A stretch of DNA of 64,000 nt from NCBI RefSeq assembly GCF_001983995.1, contig NZ_CP019450.1, forward strand, positions 806,001 through 870,000, given 5' to 3'. The position numbers and the translations under genes were made by a program. Shown one piece after another: positions 33,805 to 44,011 of this stretch (the first letter of the stretch is position 1; each line of letters begins with the position of its first letter). A model generated the notes under the pieces. The model had not been told where the DNA came from and made no database searches. It saw only the letters and a list, made by a program, of their open reading frames with translations. This DNA comes from Halioglobus japonicus (GTDB lineage Bacteria > Pseudomonadota > Gammaproteobacteria > Pseudomonadales > Halieaceae).

Positions 33805-34989
33805 ATGACCGTTGATCTGTATTTGCGCAAAGGCGCCGATCGACGCCTGCGCGGCGGTCACCTCTGGATTTACTCCAACGAAATTGATACCGCGGTTAAC
33901 GGCCTGGGGCAGTTCCAGGCCGGCGATCTGGTGAGTGTGCGCGCCACTGACGGTAAGCTGCTTGGCAGTGCGTATATGGAGCCCCAATCGCTGATTTGCG
34001 CCCGCCTCTATGCGCCGGGTGAACAGCTACCCCTGAATGCTGAATTGTTTCAGCGTCGCCTTTACGAGGCGCTTGCCATTCGTGAGGCCGCCTTTGATAA
34101 ACCCTATTACCGCCTGGTCTATGGCGACAGTGATTTGCTGCCGGGGCTGGTCATTGACCGCTTTGGTGACTACCTGGTGGTGCAGCTCAACAACAGCGGC
34201 ATCGAGCGCTACGGTGAGGCGGTGGTTGAGGCGCTGAAAAACACCTTCAATCCGACGGGCATTCTGTTGCGTGGTGACAGCCGCAGTCGACGTGAAAGTG
34301 GCCTGGACGAAGAGATTGAGGTGGTGTTCGGCGAGGTGCCGGAGAGCGTCGAACTCGAGGAAAATGGCGTGCGCTTTCTCGCTCCGGTGCACGGCGGCCA
34401 GAAGACCGGGTGGTTTTATGATCACCGTATGGCTCGTGCGCGCCTGGCCCCTTGGGTGGCTGGCAAGTCGGTGCTGGATGTGTACAGCTATATCGGTGGC
34501 TGGGGTATCCAGGCGGCGGCGTTTGGCGCGGCGGAGGTCTGTTGCCTGGATAGCTCGGCGCTTGCGCTGGAGGGTGCGCAGGCCAATGCAGCCCTCAATG
34601 GCGTGGCAGACCGCTTCAATACCAGGCAGGGCTCTGCCCCCGAGACCATGAAGCATATGATCGACGAGGGTCTTGGCTACGACGTCGTGATTCTCGATCC
34701 GCCGGCGTTTATCCAGCGGCGCAAGGACATCAAGAAAGGCATTACCGCGTACCGACGGATTAATGAGTTGGGCCTGCGCCTGTTGCGCCCGGGTGGCTTA
34801 CTCGTGGCAGGTTCCTGTTCCATGCACCTGGCGCGGGCAGATCTGATCAGCGCCATGCAGCAGGCAGCGGTGCGCGCCGGTTGCCGGCTGCGGGTGGTGG
34901 AGCAGGGCGCTCAGGGGCCGGATCATCCGGTCCATCCGGCCATTCCCGAAACCGAGTATCTCAAGGCGGTGTTCGCGGTGCGCAGCTGA
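33805..34989 (+). CDS. rlmI: 23S rRNA m5C1962 methyltransferase RlmI
   Basis: SAM-dependent RNA methyltransferase. 394 residues: an N-terminal PUA domain (about 1-75, LRKGADRRLRGGHLWIYSNE), a central EEHEL-like domain and a Rossmann domain (VLDVYSYIGGWGIQAAAFGA) with the catalytic LDPPAF motif. The Ser-Cys-Ser active segment (GSCSMHL) matches the RlmI family. It lies 12 bases after gcvH. Confidence 0.9.
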   Translation: MTVDLYLRKGADRRLRGGHLWIYSNEIDTAVNGLGQFQAGDLVSVRATDGKLLGSAYMEPQSLICARLYAPGEQLPLNAELFQRRLYEALAIREAAFDKPYYRLVYGDSDLLPGLVIDRFGDYLVVQLNNSGIERYGEAVVEALKNTFNPTGILLRGDSRSRRESGLDEEIEVVFGEVPESVELEENGVRFLAPVHGGQKTGWFYDHRMARARLAPWVAGKSVLDVYSYIGGWGIQAAAFGAAEVCCLDSSALALEGAQANAALNGVADRFNTRQGSAPETMKHMIDEGLGYDVVILDPPAFIQRRKDIKKGITAYRRINELGLRLLRPGGLLVAGSCSMHLARADLISAMQQAAVRAGCRLRVVEQGAQGPDHPVHPAIPETEYLKAVFAVRS

Positions 34990-35005
34990 GAGCGCGCGTA
35001 AACGC

Positions 35006-35662
35006 CTAGTCCCGCAGCGAAATCACCGGCCAGTCTGCGTCCCGCGCAACGCTCAGCAGGGTTGCGTCAGGGTCAACGGCCACTGGTTTGTCCACCTCGC
35101 GCAGCAGCGGCAGGTCATTCATTGAATCACTGTAGAAATAAGCGCCTTCCAGAGTGATGTCCTGATTCTCCAGCCATGCCTGCAGGCGTTCCACCTTGCC
35201 CTCCCGGTAGGTGGGGACACCGCTGGGTTCGCCCGTATAGGCCCCGTCGACAATCTCCGCCTCGCAGGCCAGTAGCTCTTCAATGCCCAGTGCCTGCGCA
35301 ATGGGTGCAGTGATAAAGCGATTGGTGGCAGTAATGATCAGGAGCTGGTCGCCGCGCTCCCGGTGACGTTCAATCAGGGTTGCTGCTTTGGGCAGCATGA
35401 TAGGCTCGATTTTTTCGGCCATAAACTGACGGTGCCAGGCGGCAAGCGTCTCCTCGGTCTGCCCTTTGAGTGGGCCCAGTGCAAAGCGCAAATAGGCGTC
35501 GATATCCAGTTCACCGGCTTCATAGTCGGCGTAGAACTGCTCGTTGCGCGCGGCAAATGTGTCCGCATCCACAATGCCCTGTTCGCAGACAAACTGCCCC
35601 CAGAGATAGTCACTGTCGCCGCCAATCAGGGTGTTGTCGAGGTCGAAGATGGCCAGAGGCAT
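35006..35662 (-). CDS. HAD-IB family phosphatase (phosphoserine phosphatase-like)
   Basis: HAD hydrolase with the motif I IFDLDNTL, motif II ITATNRF and motif III/IV YFYSDSMNDLPLL. 218 residues from ATG 35662. The subfamily IB fold is shared with SerB, but it lacks the N-terminal ACT domain of long SerB and the motif I is DLDNT rather than DMDST, so serine phosphate need not be the substrate. A similar gene lies next to rppH-ptsP in Pseudomonas. It is divergent from rppH. Confidence 0.85.
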   Translation of the reverse strand: MPLAIFDLDNTLIGGDSDYLWGQFVCEQGIVDADTFAARNEQFYADYEAGELDIDAYLRFALGPLKGQTEETLAAWHRQFMAEKIEPIMLPKAATLIERHRERGDQLLIITATNRFITAPIAQALGIEELLACEAEIVDGAYTGEPSGVPTYREGKVERLQAWLENQDITLEGAYFYSDSMNDLPLLREVDKPVAVDPDATLLSVARDADWPVISLRD

Positions 35663-35782
35663 TGCGCGGGGCTCCAAAAAACGGGGCGCCAATATAGCGC
35701 GGCGGCGCAGGGGAGTAAATTTCTCTGAGGCCGCAAAGTGTGGAAGAATAGCCGGTTCATGATAAAGAATTGAATTGGCAGC

Positions 35783-36285
35783 GTGATTGATAAAGAGGGC
35801 TATCGGGCCAACGTAGGGATAGTACTGGCGAATGACCAGGGCCAGGTGCTGTGGGCGCGCCGGGTAGGCGGTCGCGATGCGTGGCAATTCCCCCAGGGCG
35901 GCATTAACCGCGGTGAATCCCCCGAGCAAGCCCTGTACCGGGAGCTAGAAGAAGAGATTGGCTTGTCGCCAGAGTCGGTCGAGATTCTCGCGGTTACCCG
36001 CGGCTGGCTGCGCTATCGCCTGCCCAAACGGTTTATTCGCAAGGGGCAGAAGCCGCTGTGTATCGGCCAGAAGCAAAAGTGGTTTCTGCTGCGCATGCTC
36101 GATAATGACGATGCGGTCAAACTCGATCTCAATGCTAAACCGGAGTTTGACCACTGGCAGTGGGTGAGTTACTGGTACCCCCTCAATCAGGTGATTTCCT
36201 TTAAGCGCGAAGTCTACCGGCGCGCCATGAAAGAACTGGCCCCCCGCTGGGGCGGCATACCGAACGTCTGGCTGGAGAGGCCTGA
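35783..36285 (+). CDS. rppH: RNA pyrophosphohydrolase, frameshifted at its 3' end
   Basis: Nudix hydrolase that removes pyrophosphate from 5' mRNA ends and starts RNA decay. The Nudix box is [20 protein letters not shown]. As written, the frame reads through into ptsP as an apparent fusion. Adding one C to the C run 36240-36245 gives a natural end with a TGA at 36283-36285, one base before the ptsP ATG, and a 167-residue protein of the usual length. I therefore reject the fusion. Confidence 0.9.
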
Positions 36286-36286
36286 G

Positions 36287-38553
36287 ATGCTCGAAACCCT
36301 GCGCCATGTCGTCCAGGAAGTGAATGCTGCCCCGAACCTCGCAGCGGCCCTCGAGATTATCGTCAGCAGGGTTCGCGATGCCATGGATACCGAGGTATGC
36401 AGTGTGTACCTGCGCGACCCGGCGGAAGAACGCTTTGTTTTTCGGGCCACAGAGGGTCTCAACAAAGACCAGATAGGCGTGGCCAGTCTGGCGCCCGGTG
36501 AGGGCCTTGTCGGCACGGTTGCCCAGCGTGAAGAGCCGCTGAATCTGGAGAACGCGGAAAACCATCCGGCCTTCCGCTTCTTCCCCGACCTTGGCGAAGA
36601 GGCGTACCACTCGTTTCTGGGGGTGCCGATTATTCATCAGCGGCAGGTGCTGGGCGTATTGGTCGTCCAGCAGGCCGAGCGACGTCGGTTCGACGAAAGT
36701 GACGAAGCGTTTTTGGTTACCATGTCCGCCCAGTTGGCGGCGATTATCGCCCACGCGAGGGTCACCGGGGCGGTAGATGCCGACGCAGCGGCGGGCTCTG
36801 GCGCCCCGGCGAAAATTACCGGCGTGCCCGGCGCCCCGGCATTGCCATCGGTACCGTCTGTGTGGTGTCACCGGTGGCGGATCTGTATGCCGTACCCCAG
36901 AAAACAGTGACCAATCGGCGTGGCGAGGTGCAGGCCTTTCGCGAGGCGCTGGCCAAGGTGCGCGACGATATCGAAGAGGTGGCGGACAATCTCGGAGGCG
37001 AACTCAGCCCAGAAGATCACGCCCTTTTCGATGTTTATCTGGGCATTCTCGATGATTCTGCCATTGGCCTGGAGGTCGTGGCATTGATCAAGGGCGGTGA
37101 GTGGGCCCAGGGTGCTCTCAGTCAGGTGATGATCGAACACATCCGCCACTTTGAGCGCATGGAGCACAGCTACCTCAAGGAGCGGGCTGTCGACATCAAG
37201 GATCTCGGGACCCGGGTGCTGGCCTATCTACAGGCGGAAGACCGCGAGGTACGCGTATACCCGGACAACGCGATTCTGGTGGGCGAGGAGCTGACTGCCT
37301 CGTCACTGGGGGAGATCCCCCGGGACAAGCTGGCAGGTCTTATCTCGGTGCGCGGTTCAGGTAACTCCCATGTGGCCATTCTGGCGCGCGCTATGGGCAT
37401 ACCCACGGTGATGGGGGCGCTGGATCTGCCCTACCGGCGCCTGCAGGGGCGGGAGCTGGTGATCGATGGCTATAACGGCACCGTGCACCTGAATCCGCGT
37501 CCGGAGGTGCGGGCCCGTTTCCAGGAGATTCTCGATTCGGATCTCGCGCTGTCCAAAGATCTGGAATCCCTGCGCGAATTACCCTGTGAAACCCTCGATG
37601 GTCACCGCATGCCGCTGTGGGTGAATACGGGGCTACAGGCAGATGTGACCCGTTCTCTGGAGCAGGGCGCCGAGGGTGTTGGCCTGTATCGCACTGAGGT
37701 GCCTTTCCTGCTGCGTGAGCGTTTTCCTTCCGAGGAGGAGCAGCGCCAGATTTACCGCAACCAGCTGGAGGCCTTTGCTCCGCGCCCGGTGACGATGCGT
37801 ACCCTGGATATCGGCGGCGATAAGGCCCTGCCGTATTTTCCGATTGAGGAGGACAACCCCTTCCTAGGGTGGCGTGGTATTCGGGTCACCCTGGACCATC
37901 CTGAAATTTTTCTCGCCCAGGTGCGGGCCATGCTCAAGGCCAATGCCGGGCTCGGCAACCTGCGGATCATGTTGCCCATGATTAGCTCCATCTCGGAGCT
38001 GGACGAGGCGCTGGCACTCATCCATCGCAGCCACCGCGAAATTCTGCAGGAGGGTGTCGATGCCGAGTTACCCCGTATCGGGGTGATGGTGGAGGTGCCC
38101 TCGGCGGTCTACCAGGCCAGGGCACTGGCCCGGCGGGTGGACTTCCTGTCAGTAGGGTCGAATGACCTCACCCAGTATCTGCTGGCGGTGGACCGCAACA
38201 ACGCGCGCGTTGCCGAGCTCTATCACTCCATGCACCCGGCGGTTCTCAGCGCGCTGGACTTGGTGGCGCGGGCTGCCCGGGCCGAAGGCAAGAAGGTGGG
38301 CATTTGTGGCGAATTGGCGGGCGACCCCGAGGGCGCCGTACTGCTTACCGCCATGGGCTACGACATCCTGTCCATGAACGCCACCAGCCTACCTAAAGTG
38401 AAACAGGCGCTGCGCAATATCAATCTCACGGAAGCCCGTGAGCTGCTCGACGAGGTGCTGGGTATGGATGACGCAAGCGCTATTCACCGTCGCCTGGAAG
38501 GATTCCTCGCCGACCACGGCATGGCTAAATTCATTCACAGCCCGGTGGCCTGA
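36287..38553 (+). CDS. ptsP: Phosphoenolpyruvate-protein phosphotransferase PtsP (EI-Ntr), frameshifted
   Basis: Enzyme I of the nitrogen PTS; it takes phosphate from PEP and passes it to NPr. An N-terminal GAF domain (about 1-165, METRVTL-type sensor region with [16 protein letters not shown]) precedes the enzyme I part: phosphorylated His in the [15 protein letters not shown] motif, the TIM barrel with [15 protein letters not shown], and active-site Cys in [10 protein letters not shown]. The frame breaks at GG 36838-36839; one more G restores [20 protein letters not shown]. Corrected length about 755, as in Pseudomonas. ptsO and ptsN are not in the window. Confidence 0.92.
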
Positions 38554-38558
38554 GCTTT

Positions 38559-39335
38559 TTAGCTGCTGAGTGTTAATCGCTCCACCACCTGGCCAATTGG
38601 AGCGCCGCTGGCGTCAAAGCTGGTTTCACGCCAGCTGGCATGGCCCTCGGTATCCAGCCACAGCGTGGTTGTCGCCCGGGTTCCGTAGGTCGGGCTGACA
38701 ATAAATTGCGCCGACAGCATTCTGTCCATTTCGCCATTGAGGCCCACGGCGGCCAGTTCTGATTCCGTTGCCAGGTTGCCACTGGCAACCACTTCTGCGA
38801 GTAGATTGTGATCGACGCTGCCGCCGCTTAGTGAGCGCAGGGCGTGTTTGCCGTGCACCACTTTGGGCCAGGGGGTGTCCAGGTGGGCGTTGCTGAGACC
38901 GTATGTACCGGGTTGGAGCTGGATCGCGCCGTCCCCTTCGCCTGCGGCGCTATTGCTGTAATACCAGAGGCCGTGTGCGTCCCCCAGCAGCAGGTTGAAC
39001 CCCGCGTATTCCGAGGCCCTCGCGCCAATGCGCTGCAGGTAGGTGGCGGGCGATTCATTCCCGGTCAGAAAGTCCAGGGTCAGCTCGCCACGGCTGCGCG
39101 GTGCTGGGATAGTCTGGTCCGGGTCCCGGTAATTGGTAATGGCCGCGAAGCGACCTGCACGGCTTATCCCCATCCAGGTGCCGCCCGCCTGGAGATCTTT
39201 GCCGGCGAGCACGTCGGGGTGGTCGGGCCAGAACCTGGCTGCCTGCGTAGGGCGGGCGTGAAACTCGTCCCGATTGGCGGCCAGCAGTAAGGGGTAGCGG
39301 GGGTGTTGGCGGTACGAAAACAGAATCAGGCACAT
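38559..39335 (-). CDS. NRDE family protein (TANGO2-like)
   Basis: 258 residues with the family motif LLLAANRDEFHARPT and an N-terminal Cys2 (MCLILF) that is the expected nucleophile after Met removal in this Ntn-like family. I therefore chose ATG 39335 over the upstream starts. The molecular function is not known; TANGO2 in animals is linked to haem and lipid metabolism. It overlaps nothing but lies only five bases from ptsP, convergent. Confidence 0.85.
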   Translation of the reverse strand: MCLILFSYRQHPRYPLLLAANRDEFHARPTQAARFWPDHPDVLAGKDLQAGGTWMGISRAGRFAAITNYRDPDQTIPAPRSRGELTLDFLTGNESPATYLQRIGARASEYAGFNLLLGDAHGLWYYSNSAAGEGDGAIQLQPGTYGLSNAHLDTPWPKVVHGKHALRSLSGGSVDHNLLAEVVASGNLATESELAAVGLNGEMDRMLSAQFIVSPTYGTRATTTLWLDTEGHASWRETSFDASGAPIGQVVERLTLSS

Positions 39336-39443
39336 CGAAGGCATTCCGGTCGGGTGGTGCGCAATTGTGAAACGCTGCGCGCTGCATAATAATACCCGTT
39401 TCCTGCGCCGGCCGTCGGCTGAGCGCCCAGATTGAGTCTGAAT

Positions 39444-40256
39444 ATGCTGCCCTATCCTGAGATAGACCCTGTTGCAGTGGCCCTGGGGCCACTGAAAATA
39501 CATTGGTATGGCCTTGCCTACCTCACCGGTATTGCCGCCGGCTGGTGGTTGGCCATGCGCCGCAGCAGCCATCCCTGGAGCCCGGTGCAGCGCGATCAGG
39601 TGGACGACCTGACGTTTTATGTGGCGCTGGGCGTGGTGCTCGGCGGCCGGGTCGGATACACGTTTCTGTACGGCGGTGAACGCCTGGTGGAAGACCCCAT
39701 GTGGGCGCTGCGCCTGTGGGAGGGCGGGATGTCATTCCACGGCGGTTTCCTGGGTGTGTTGTTTGCCATGTATTTGTTTGGCAGGCGGCACAATATTGCC
39801 TTCTGGAAGTTGATGGACTTCGTGGCGCCATTCGTCCCTATTGGTTTGGGACTCGGTCGCCTGGGTAATTTTATTGGCCAGGAGCTCTGGGGCAGAGCCA
39901 CCGATGTGCCATGGGCCATGGTATTCCCCGCTGATCCCCTGCAGCTGGCACGGCACCCGTCGCAGCTCTACCAGTTCGCCCTGGAGGGCGTGTTGTTGTT
40001 CACGGTGCTGATCTGGTTCTCATCCCGACCCAGGCCGACCTGTGCTGTGTCTGGGGTGTTCTCACTCCTTTACGGGTGCGTGCGTTTCTTCTCGGAGTTT
40101 TTCCGCGAGCCTGATGCGCACCTTGGGTTCCAGGCGTTCGGCTGGATGACCCGGGGTCAGATGCTGTGTATTCCCATGATTATTACTGGCATTGTGCTGT
40201 TGTGGGTGGCTTATGGCCGCCAGCAGTCAACTGCCGCGACGGAACAAGGTAAATGA
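39444..40256 (+). CDS. lgt: Prolipoprotein diacylglyceryl transferase
   Basis: Inner-membrane enzyme that attaches diacylglycerol to the lipobox cysteine. 270 residues with several membrane helices and the signature [19 protein letters not shown] and [15 protein letters not shown]. The start ATG 39444 is preferred to an upstream TTG. It overlaps thyA by four bases (ATGA), the lgt-thyA arrangement widely conserved. Confidence 0.96.
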   Translation: MLPYPEIDPVAVALGPLKIHWYGLAYLTGIAAGWWLAMRRSSHPWSPVQRDQVDDLTFYVALGVVLGGRVGYTFLYGGERLVEDPMWALRLWEGGMSFHGGFLGVLFAMYLFGRRHNIAFWKLMDFVAPFVPIGLGLGRLGNFIGQELWGRATDVPWAMVFPADPLQLARHPSQLYQFALEGVLLFTVLIWFSSRPRPTCAVSGVFSLLYGCVRFFSEFFREPDAHLGFQAFGWMTRGQMLCIPMIITGIVLLWVAYGRQQSTAATEQGK

Positions 40257-41086
40257 AACAATATCTCGATCTGCTGGAAGATATTCTCGAAAACGGCGTG
40301 CAAAAGGGTGACCGCACCGGCACCGGCACGCTGTCGGTTTTTGGTCGCCAGTACCGGCACAACCTGGCGGATGGTTTTCCGCTGCTCACCACCAAGAAGC
40401 TGCATCTCAAAAGCATCATCAATGAGCTGATCTGGTTTCTGAAGGGTGATACCAATACCGCCTGGCTGAACGAAAATGGCGTCTCGATCTGGGATGAATG
40501 GGCCACCGAGACCGGCGATCTGGGGCCGCTCTACGGCGCCCAGTGGACGGCCTGGCCGACCCGCGACGGTGGCAGCGTCAACCAGATCGATTATGTGGTG
40601 GAGACCCTGCGCAATAACCCCGACAGTCGCCGCATTCTGTTCCATGGCTGGAATGTGGAGTATCTGCCGGACGAAAGCGTCAGCCCCCAGGAAAACGTGG
40701 CCGCCGGCCGCATGGCGCTGCCGCCTTGTCACCTGCTGTATCAGTTCTATGTGGCGGGCGGTAAGTTGTCAGCCCAGCTATATATCCGGTCCAGTGATAC
40801 CTTCCTCGGTCTGCCCTATAACACGGCGAGCCTGGCGGTACTCACCATGATGCTCGCCCAGCAGTGTGACCTGGAGCCGGGCGAAATTATTGTCACCACG
40901 GGGGATTCGCACCTGTATAGCAACCACATGACGCAGGTGCAGGAGCAGCTGTCGCGGGCTCCGCGTGCGTTGCCCAGGCTGAAAATCCTGCGCAAGCCCG
41001 ACAGTATCTACGACTACCGGTTTGAGGACTTTGAACTCGAGGGCTACGACCCGCACCCTAATATCTCTGCGCCGGTAGCGGTCTAG
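40253..41086 (+). CDS. thyA: Thymidylate synthase
   Basis: Makes dTMP from dUMP with 5,10-methylene-THF. 277 residues; catalytic Cys159 in [14 protein letters not shown]. coli ThyA has 264 residues, and the extra 13 lie before the active site ([14 protein letters not shown] region), a variation I have seen described in other bacteria. It overlaps lgt and is followed two bases later by folA. Confidence 0.96.
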   Translation: MKQYLDLLEDILENGVQKGDRTGTGTLSVFGRQYRHNLADGFPLLTTKKLHLKSIINELIWFLKGDTNTAWLNENGVSIWDEWATETGDLGPLYGAQWTAWPTRDGGSVNQIDYVVETLRNNPDSRRILFHGWNVEYLPDESVSPQENVAAGRMALPPCHLLYQFYVAGGKLSAQLYIRSSDTFLGLPYNTASLAVLTMMLAQQCDLEPGEIIVTTGDSHLYSNHMTQVQEQLSRAPRALPRLKILRKPDSIYDYRFEDFELEGYDPHPNISAPVAV

Positions 41087-41088
41087 GC

Positions 41089-41592
41089 GTGGTGGAGCTA
41101 GCAGTCATTGTGGCAGCGGCGCGCAATGGCGTTATCGGCCGCAATAATGCCCTGCCGTGGCACTTGCCGGAGGATCTGCGCTATTTCAAGCAGGTGACGA
41201 TGGGCAAGCCCATTGTCATGGGGCGCAAGACCTACGAGTCCATCGGGCGGCCGTTGCCCGGGCGCACCAATATAGTGCTGACATCCCGCACTGATTTTGC
41301 CCCCGAGGGCGTGCGGGTAGTGCACAGTCTCGACGAGGCCCTGGCCCTGGCCGAGGATATTGCCCTGATTGAAGGCTGCGATGAGCTGATGGTGATAGGT
41401 GGGGCACAGATCTACGAAGCCGCCATTCTCCGGGCGTCGCGGCTGTATTTTACCGAGGTGCACGCCGATGTAGAGGGCGATGCCTATCTGGTGGGGGTGG
41501 ATCGCAGTGAGTGGCAGGAAGTGAGTCGACAGGATTTCAGCGCTGCGGGGCCTAATCCCTACGACTATAGCTTCGTGGTCTATGAGCGATAA
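41089..41592 (+). CDS. folA: Dihydrofolate reductase
   Basis: Regenerates tetrahydrofolate using NADPH. 167 residues with AAARNGVIGRNNALPWHLPEDL, the NADPH-binding VMGRKTYESIG and GGAQIYEAAI. GTG start at 41089, two bases after thyA, so the folate-dTMP pair is likely cotranscribed with lgt. Confidence 0.95.
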   Translation: MVELAVIVAAARNGVIGRNNALPWHLPEDLRYFKQVTMGKPIVMGRKTYESIGRPLPGRTNIVLTSRTDFAPEGVRVVHSLDEALALAEDIALIEGCDELMVIGGAQIYEAAILRASRLYFTEVHADVEGDAYLVGVDRSEWQEVSRQDFSAAGPNPYDYSFVVYER

Positions 41593-41705
41593 GGGTGCAT
41601 CAATGCCCGATTTTGGCCGCCTGTTACTCCCGAGCTGCTCCCTTGAGCAAAGTGTTACTTTCGTACACAATGCGAGCCACTAACCCCTCTGGGGGGGTAA
41701 GAAAA

Positions 41706-41734
41706 TTGATAATCCTCACCCGAATGGTTTAAAT
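41706..41734 (+). promoter_or_regulatory. Putative promoter of the TonB2 cluster
   Basis: TTGATA at 41706-41711, 17-base spacer, TTAAAT at 41729-41734. It leaves a leader of about 100 bases before the first gene. It is the best match in the 250-base gap between folA and the cluster; the gap otherwise shows nothing I recognise. Confidence 0.45.
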
Positions 41735-41842
41735 TCGCCCCCTCGGTTTACCGACTCTGATTTATCCACTATATATCTACTGCTAAATAAACGGTTTTTC
41801 AGAGCCGAATTCTTTTTGTTGGACATAGGAAACTTAACCCTC

Positions 41843-42628
41843 ATGACTATGCATCGATTGAAAAATGGACTGATCGCTGCGCTCGTCGCCGCCGGTACCC
41901 TGGCGGGAGCGACTGCAGCTGTACAGGCCAGCACTTTGGATCAAATTCTGGACGTCAGCGAAGCGAAAAATAATGCCGCTCGCAAATCTCAGGCGAAAAT
42001 CGATCGCCTGGCCGACGAAACCAGCGATCTGCTGACGGACTACAAGACCGTCATGAAGCAGGTAGACGGTCTCAAGGTTTACAACGCACGTCTGCAGCGC
42101 CAGATCGAAAACCAGAACAAGCGCGTGGGCGAGATCGAAGAGTCTATCTCCCAGGTGACTGTCATTCAGCGTCAGATGACCCCACTGGTTATCCGCATGA
42201 TCGACGGTCTCGAGCAGTTCGTTGAGCTCGACGTGCCTTTCGAAAAAGATCAGCGTATGGAGCGTGTTGAGTTCCTGCGCAGCAACATCGATCGCGCCGA
42301 TGTCTCCGTAGCAGAGAAATTCCGCGGCGTGCTCGAGGCTTACAACATTGAACTCCAGTATGGTCGCGGCATTGACACTTACCGCGGAACCATCGAAGTG
42401 GCAGGTGCTCCGCGCGATGTGGACTTCCTCCGTATTGGTCGTATCGCCCTGGTTTACCAGACTACCGATGGCGCTGTATCTGGCGCATGGGACAAGGGTG
42501 CAGGCAGCTTTGTCGAGCTCCCCGCCGGTGAGTACGACGCCGCGATTCGCAAAGGCATTCGCATTGCGAAGAAGCAGGCGACCATTGAACTGTTGAACAT
42601 GCCCGTTTCTGCGCCGGAGGCTAACTAA
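41843..42628 (+). CDS. DUF3450 family periplasmic protein
   Basis: 261 residues with a signal peptide (LIAALVAAGTLAGATAAVQA), a long coiled-coil segment (about 40-115, DRLADETSDLLTDYKTVMKQ) and a C-terminal globular part (DVDFLRIGRIALVYQTTDG). DUF3450 genes commonly open TonB2-type clusters in marine gammaproteobacteria. It may act with the TtpC-like protein next to it (the stop overlaps the next ATG). ATG 41843 is chosen; an upstream TTG frame adds no conserved sequence. Confidence 0.85.
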   Translation: MTMHRLKNGLIAALVAAGTLAGATAAVQASTLDQILDVSEAKNNAARKSQAKIDRLADETSDLLTDYKTVMKQVDGLKVYNARLQRQIENQNKRVGEIEESISQVTVIQRQMTPLVIRMIDGLEQFVELDVPFEKDQRMERVEFLRSNIDRADVSVAEKFRGVLEAYNIELQYGRGIDTYRGTIEVAGAPRDVDFLRIGRIALVYQTTDGAVSGAWDKGAGSFVELPAGEYDAAIRKGIRIAKKQATIELLNMPVSAPEAN

Positions 42629-44010
42629 TGAGCGTTAAATTTGTAAAAGCCGCAGCCCTGGCGCTGACAGGCGTATTGTCCTTCTCCGCCAGCGCTGTCA
42701 TGGCGCAGGAAGCGAAGTCTCTGGACGAGCTGCTGAACTACGTGAAGCAGGGCCAGGTGACTGAAGCCAAGGAAAACCGTGCTCGCGAAGCCAAGTTCTC
42801 CAAAGACAAGGCCAACCAGGCTGCTGCACTGAAGCGTGCCGAAGCTGAGCGTGCCCGTCAGGAACAACTGAGTGCTGAGCTTGAAGCGAAATTCGAAGAA
42901 AACCAGCTGCTGATCGCAGCCAAGCAGGAACAGCTGCAAGAGCGCCTGGGTACCTTGACTGAACTGTTCGGTCACCTGACATCTGCTGCCGGCGACCTGT
43001 CTTCCAATCTGGAAGTGTCCCTGGCCTCAGCTCAGTACCCCGGTCGTGAAGTCTTCCTGAAAGACCTGATCGACAAGATGAGCAGCTCTGACCAGCTGCC
43101 TAGCATCGAAGAAATTGAGCGCGTCTGGTTCGAGCTGATGCGTGAAATTCGCGAAACCGGTGTTGTGACCAAGTTCGACGCTGAAGTTGCTTCACCTGCG
43201 GGTGAGCGCGCGCCGCGCGAAGTGCTGCGTGTGGGTGCTTTCAACCTGGTTGATACTGATGGCAACTACCTGTCCTACGACTCAGGTAGCCTGAGCGAGC
43301 TGCCTCGTCAGCCCAGCGGTCCCTACACGGGTTGGGCGGCTGACCTGGCCAACGCTACCGGTGGCCTGAACAGCTTTGGTATTGACCCCACTGGTCCTAC
43401 CGGCGGTTCTTTCCTGGCGGCGATCATCGATACGCCCACGCTGGAAGAGCGCTGGCACCAGGGCGGCTATGTTGGCTACGCCATCACTGCCGTGGGTATC
43501 TTCGCCTTCCTGCTGGCCATCTGGCGCATGATTGTCCTGACTGCCGTTGGTGCCAAGGTTAACTCTCAGCTGAAGAGCGACAAGGCTAACGACAACAACC
43601 CGCTGGGCCGCGTCCTTAAGATCCACGAGGACAACCCCACCATGGACACCGAGACTCTCGAGCTCAAGCTGTCCGAGGGCGTGTTGAAGGAAACTCCCAA
43701 GCTGGAAAGCGGTCTTACCCTGTTGAAGATCATCGCTGCGGTCGCGCCGCTGATGGGTCTGCTGGGTACCGTAACCGGTATGATCATCACCTTCCAGGCG
43801 ATCACCATCTTTGGTGCGGGCGATCCGAAGGCAATGGCCGGCGGTATCTCCGGTGCATTGATAACGACCGTACTGGGTCTGTTGGTAGCCATCCCGACCG
43901 TACTGCTGCACACCGTTGTGAATGGCCGCGCACAGCGCATCATTCACATCCTGGACGAGCAGACCACCGGCATGATCGCAGAGCACACAGAAGCCAATCT
44001 GAGGTCTTGA
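42628..44010 (+). CDS. TtpC-like MotA/TolQ/ExbB proton channel protein
   Basis: 460 residues: signal peptide (about 1-26), periplasmic coiled coil (about 50-110), periplasmic domain and a C-terminal MotA/TolQ/ExbB domain with three membrane helices at about 281-303, 365-390 and 405-430 (LMGLLGTVTGMIITFQ). In Vibrio a TtpC protein of this design is needed for the TonB2 system. Function here is inferred from domains and position before exbB. Confidence 0.87.
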   Translation: MSVKFVKAAALALTGVLSFSASAVMAQEAKSLDELLNYVKQGQVTEAKENRAREAKFSKDKANQAAALKRAEAERARQEQLSAELEAKFEENQLLIAAKQEQLQERLGTLTELFGHLTSAAGDLSSNLEVSLASAQYPGREVFLKDLIDKMSSSDQLPSIEEIERVWFELMREIRETGVVTKFDAEVASPAGERAPREVLRVGAFNLVDTDGNYLSYDSGSLSELPRQPSGPYTGWAADLANATGGLNSFGIDPTGPTGGSFLAAIIDTPTLEERWHQGGYVGYAITAVGIFAFLLAIWRMIVLTAVGAKVNSQLKSDKANDNNPLGRVLKIHEDNPTMDTETLELKLSEGVLKETPKLESGLTLLKIIAAVAPLMGLLGTVTGMIITFQAITIFGAGDPKAMAGGISGALITTVLGLLVAIPTVLLHTVVNGRAQRIIHILDEQTTGMIAEHTEANLRS

Positions 44011-44011
44011 T

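Noticed and set aside
35783..36910. A single RppH-GAF fusion protein
   Set aside because: One missing C in a C run explains it; correction gives separate rppH and ptsP with the normal stop-start overlap.
40253..41086. ThyA insertion as a novel feature
   Set aside because: Thymidylate synthases of about 277 residues with an extra segment before the active site are common.
41700..41730. Fur box before the TonB2 cluster
   Set aside because: Only one GATAAT-like half-site is visible; the region fits a -35 element better.
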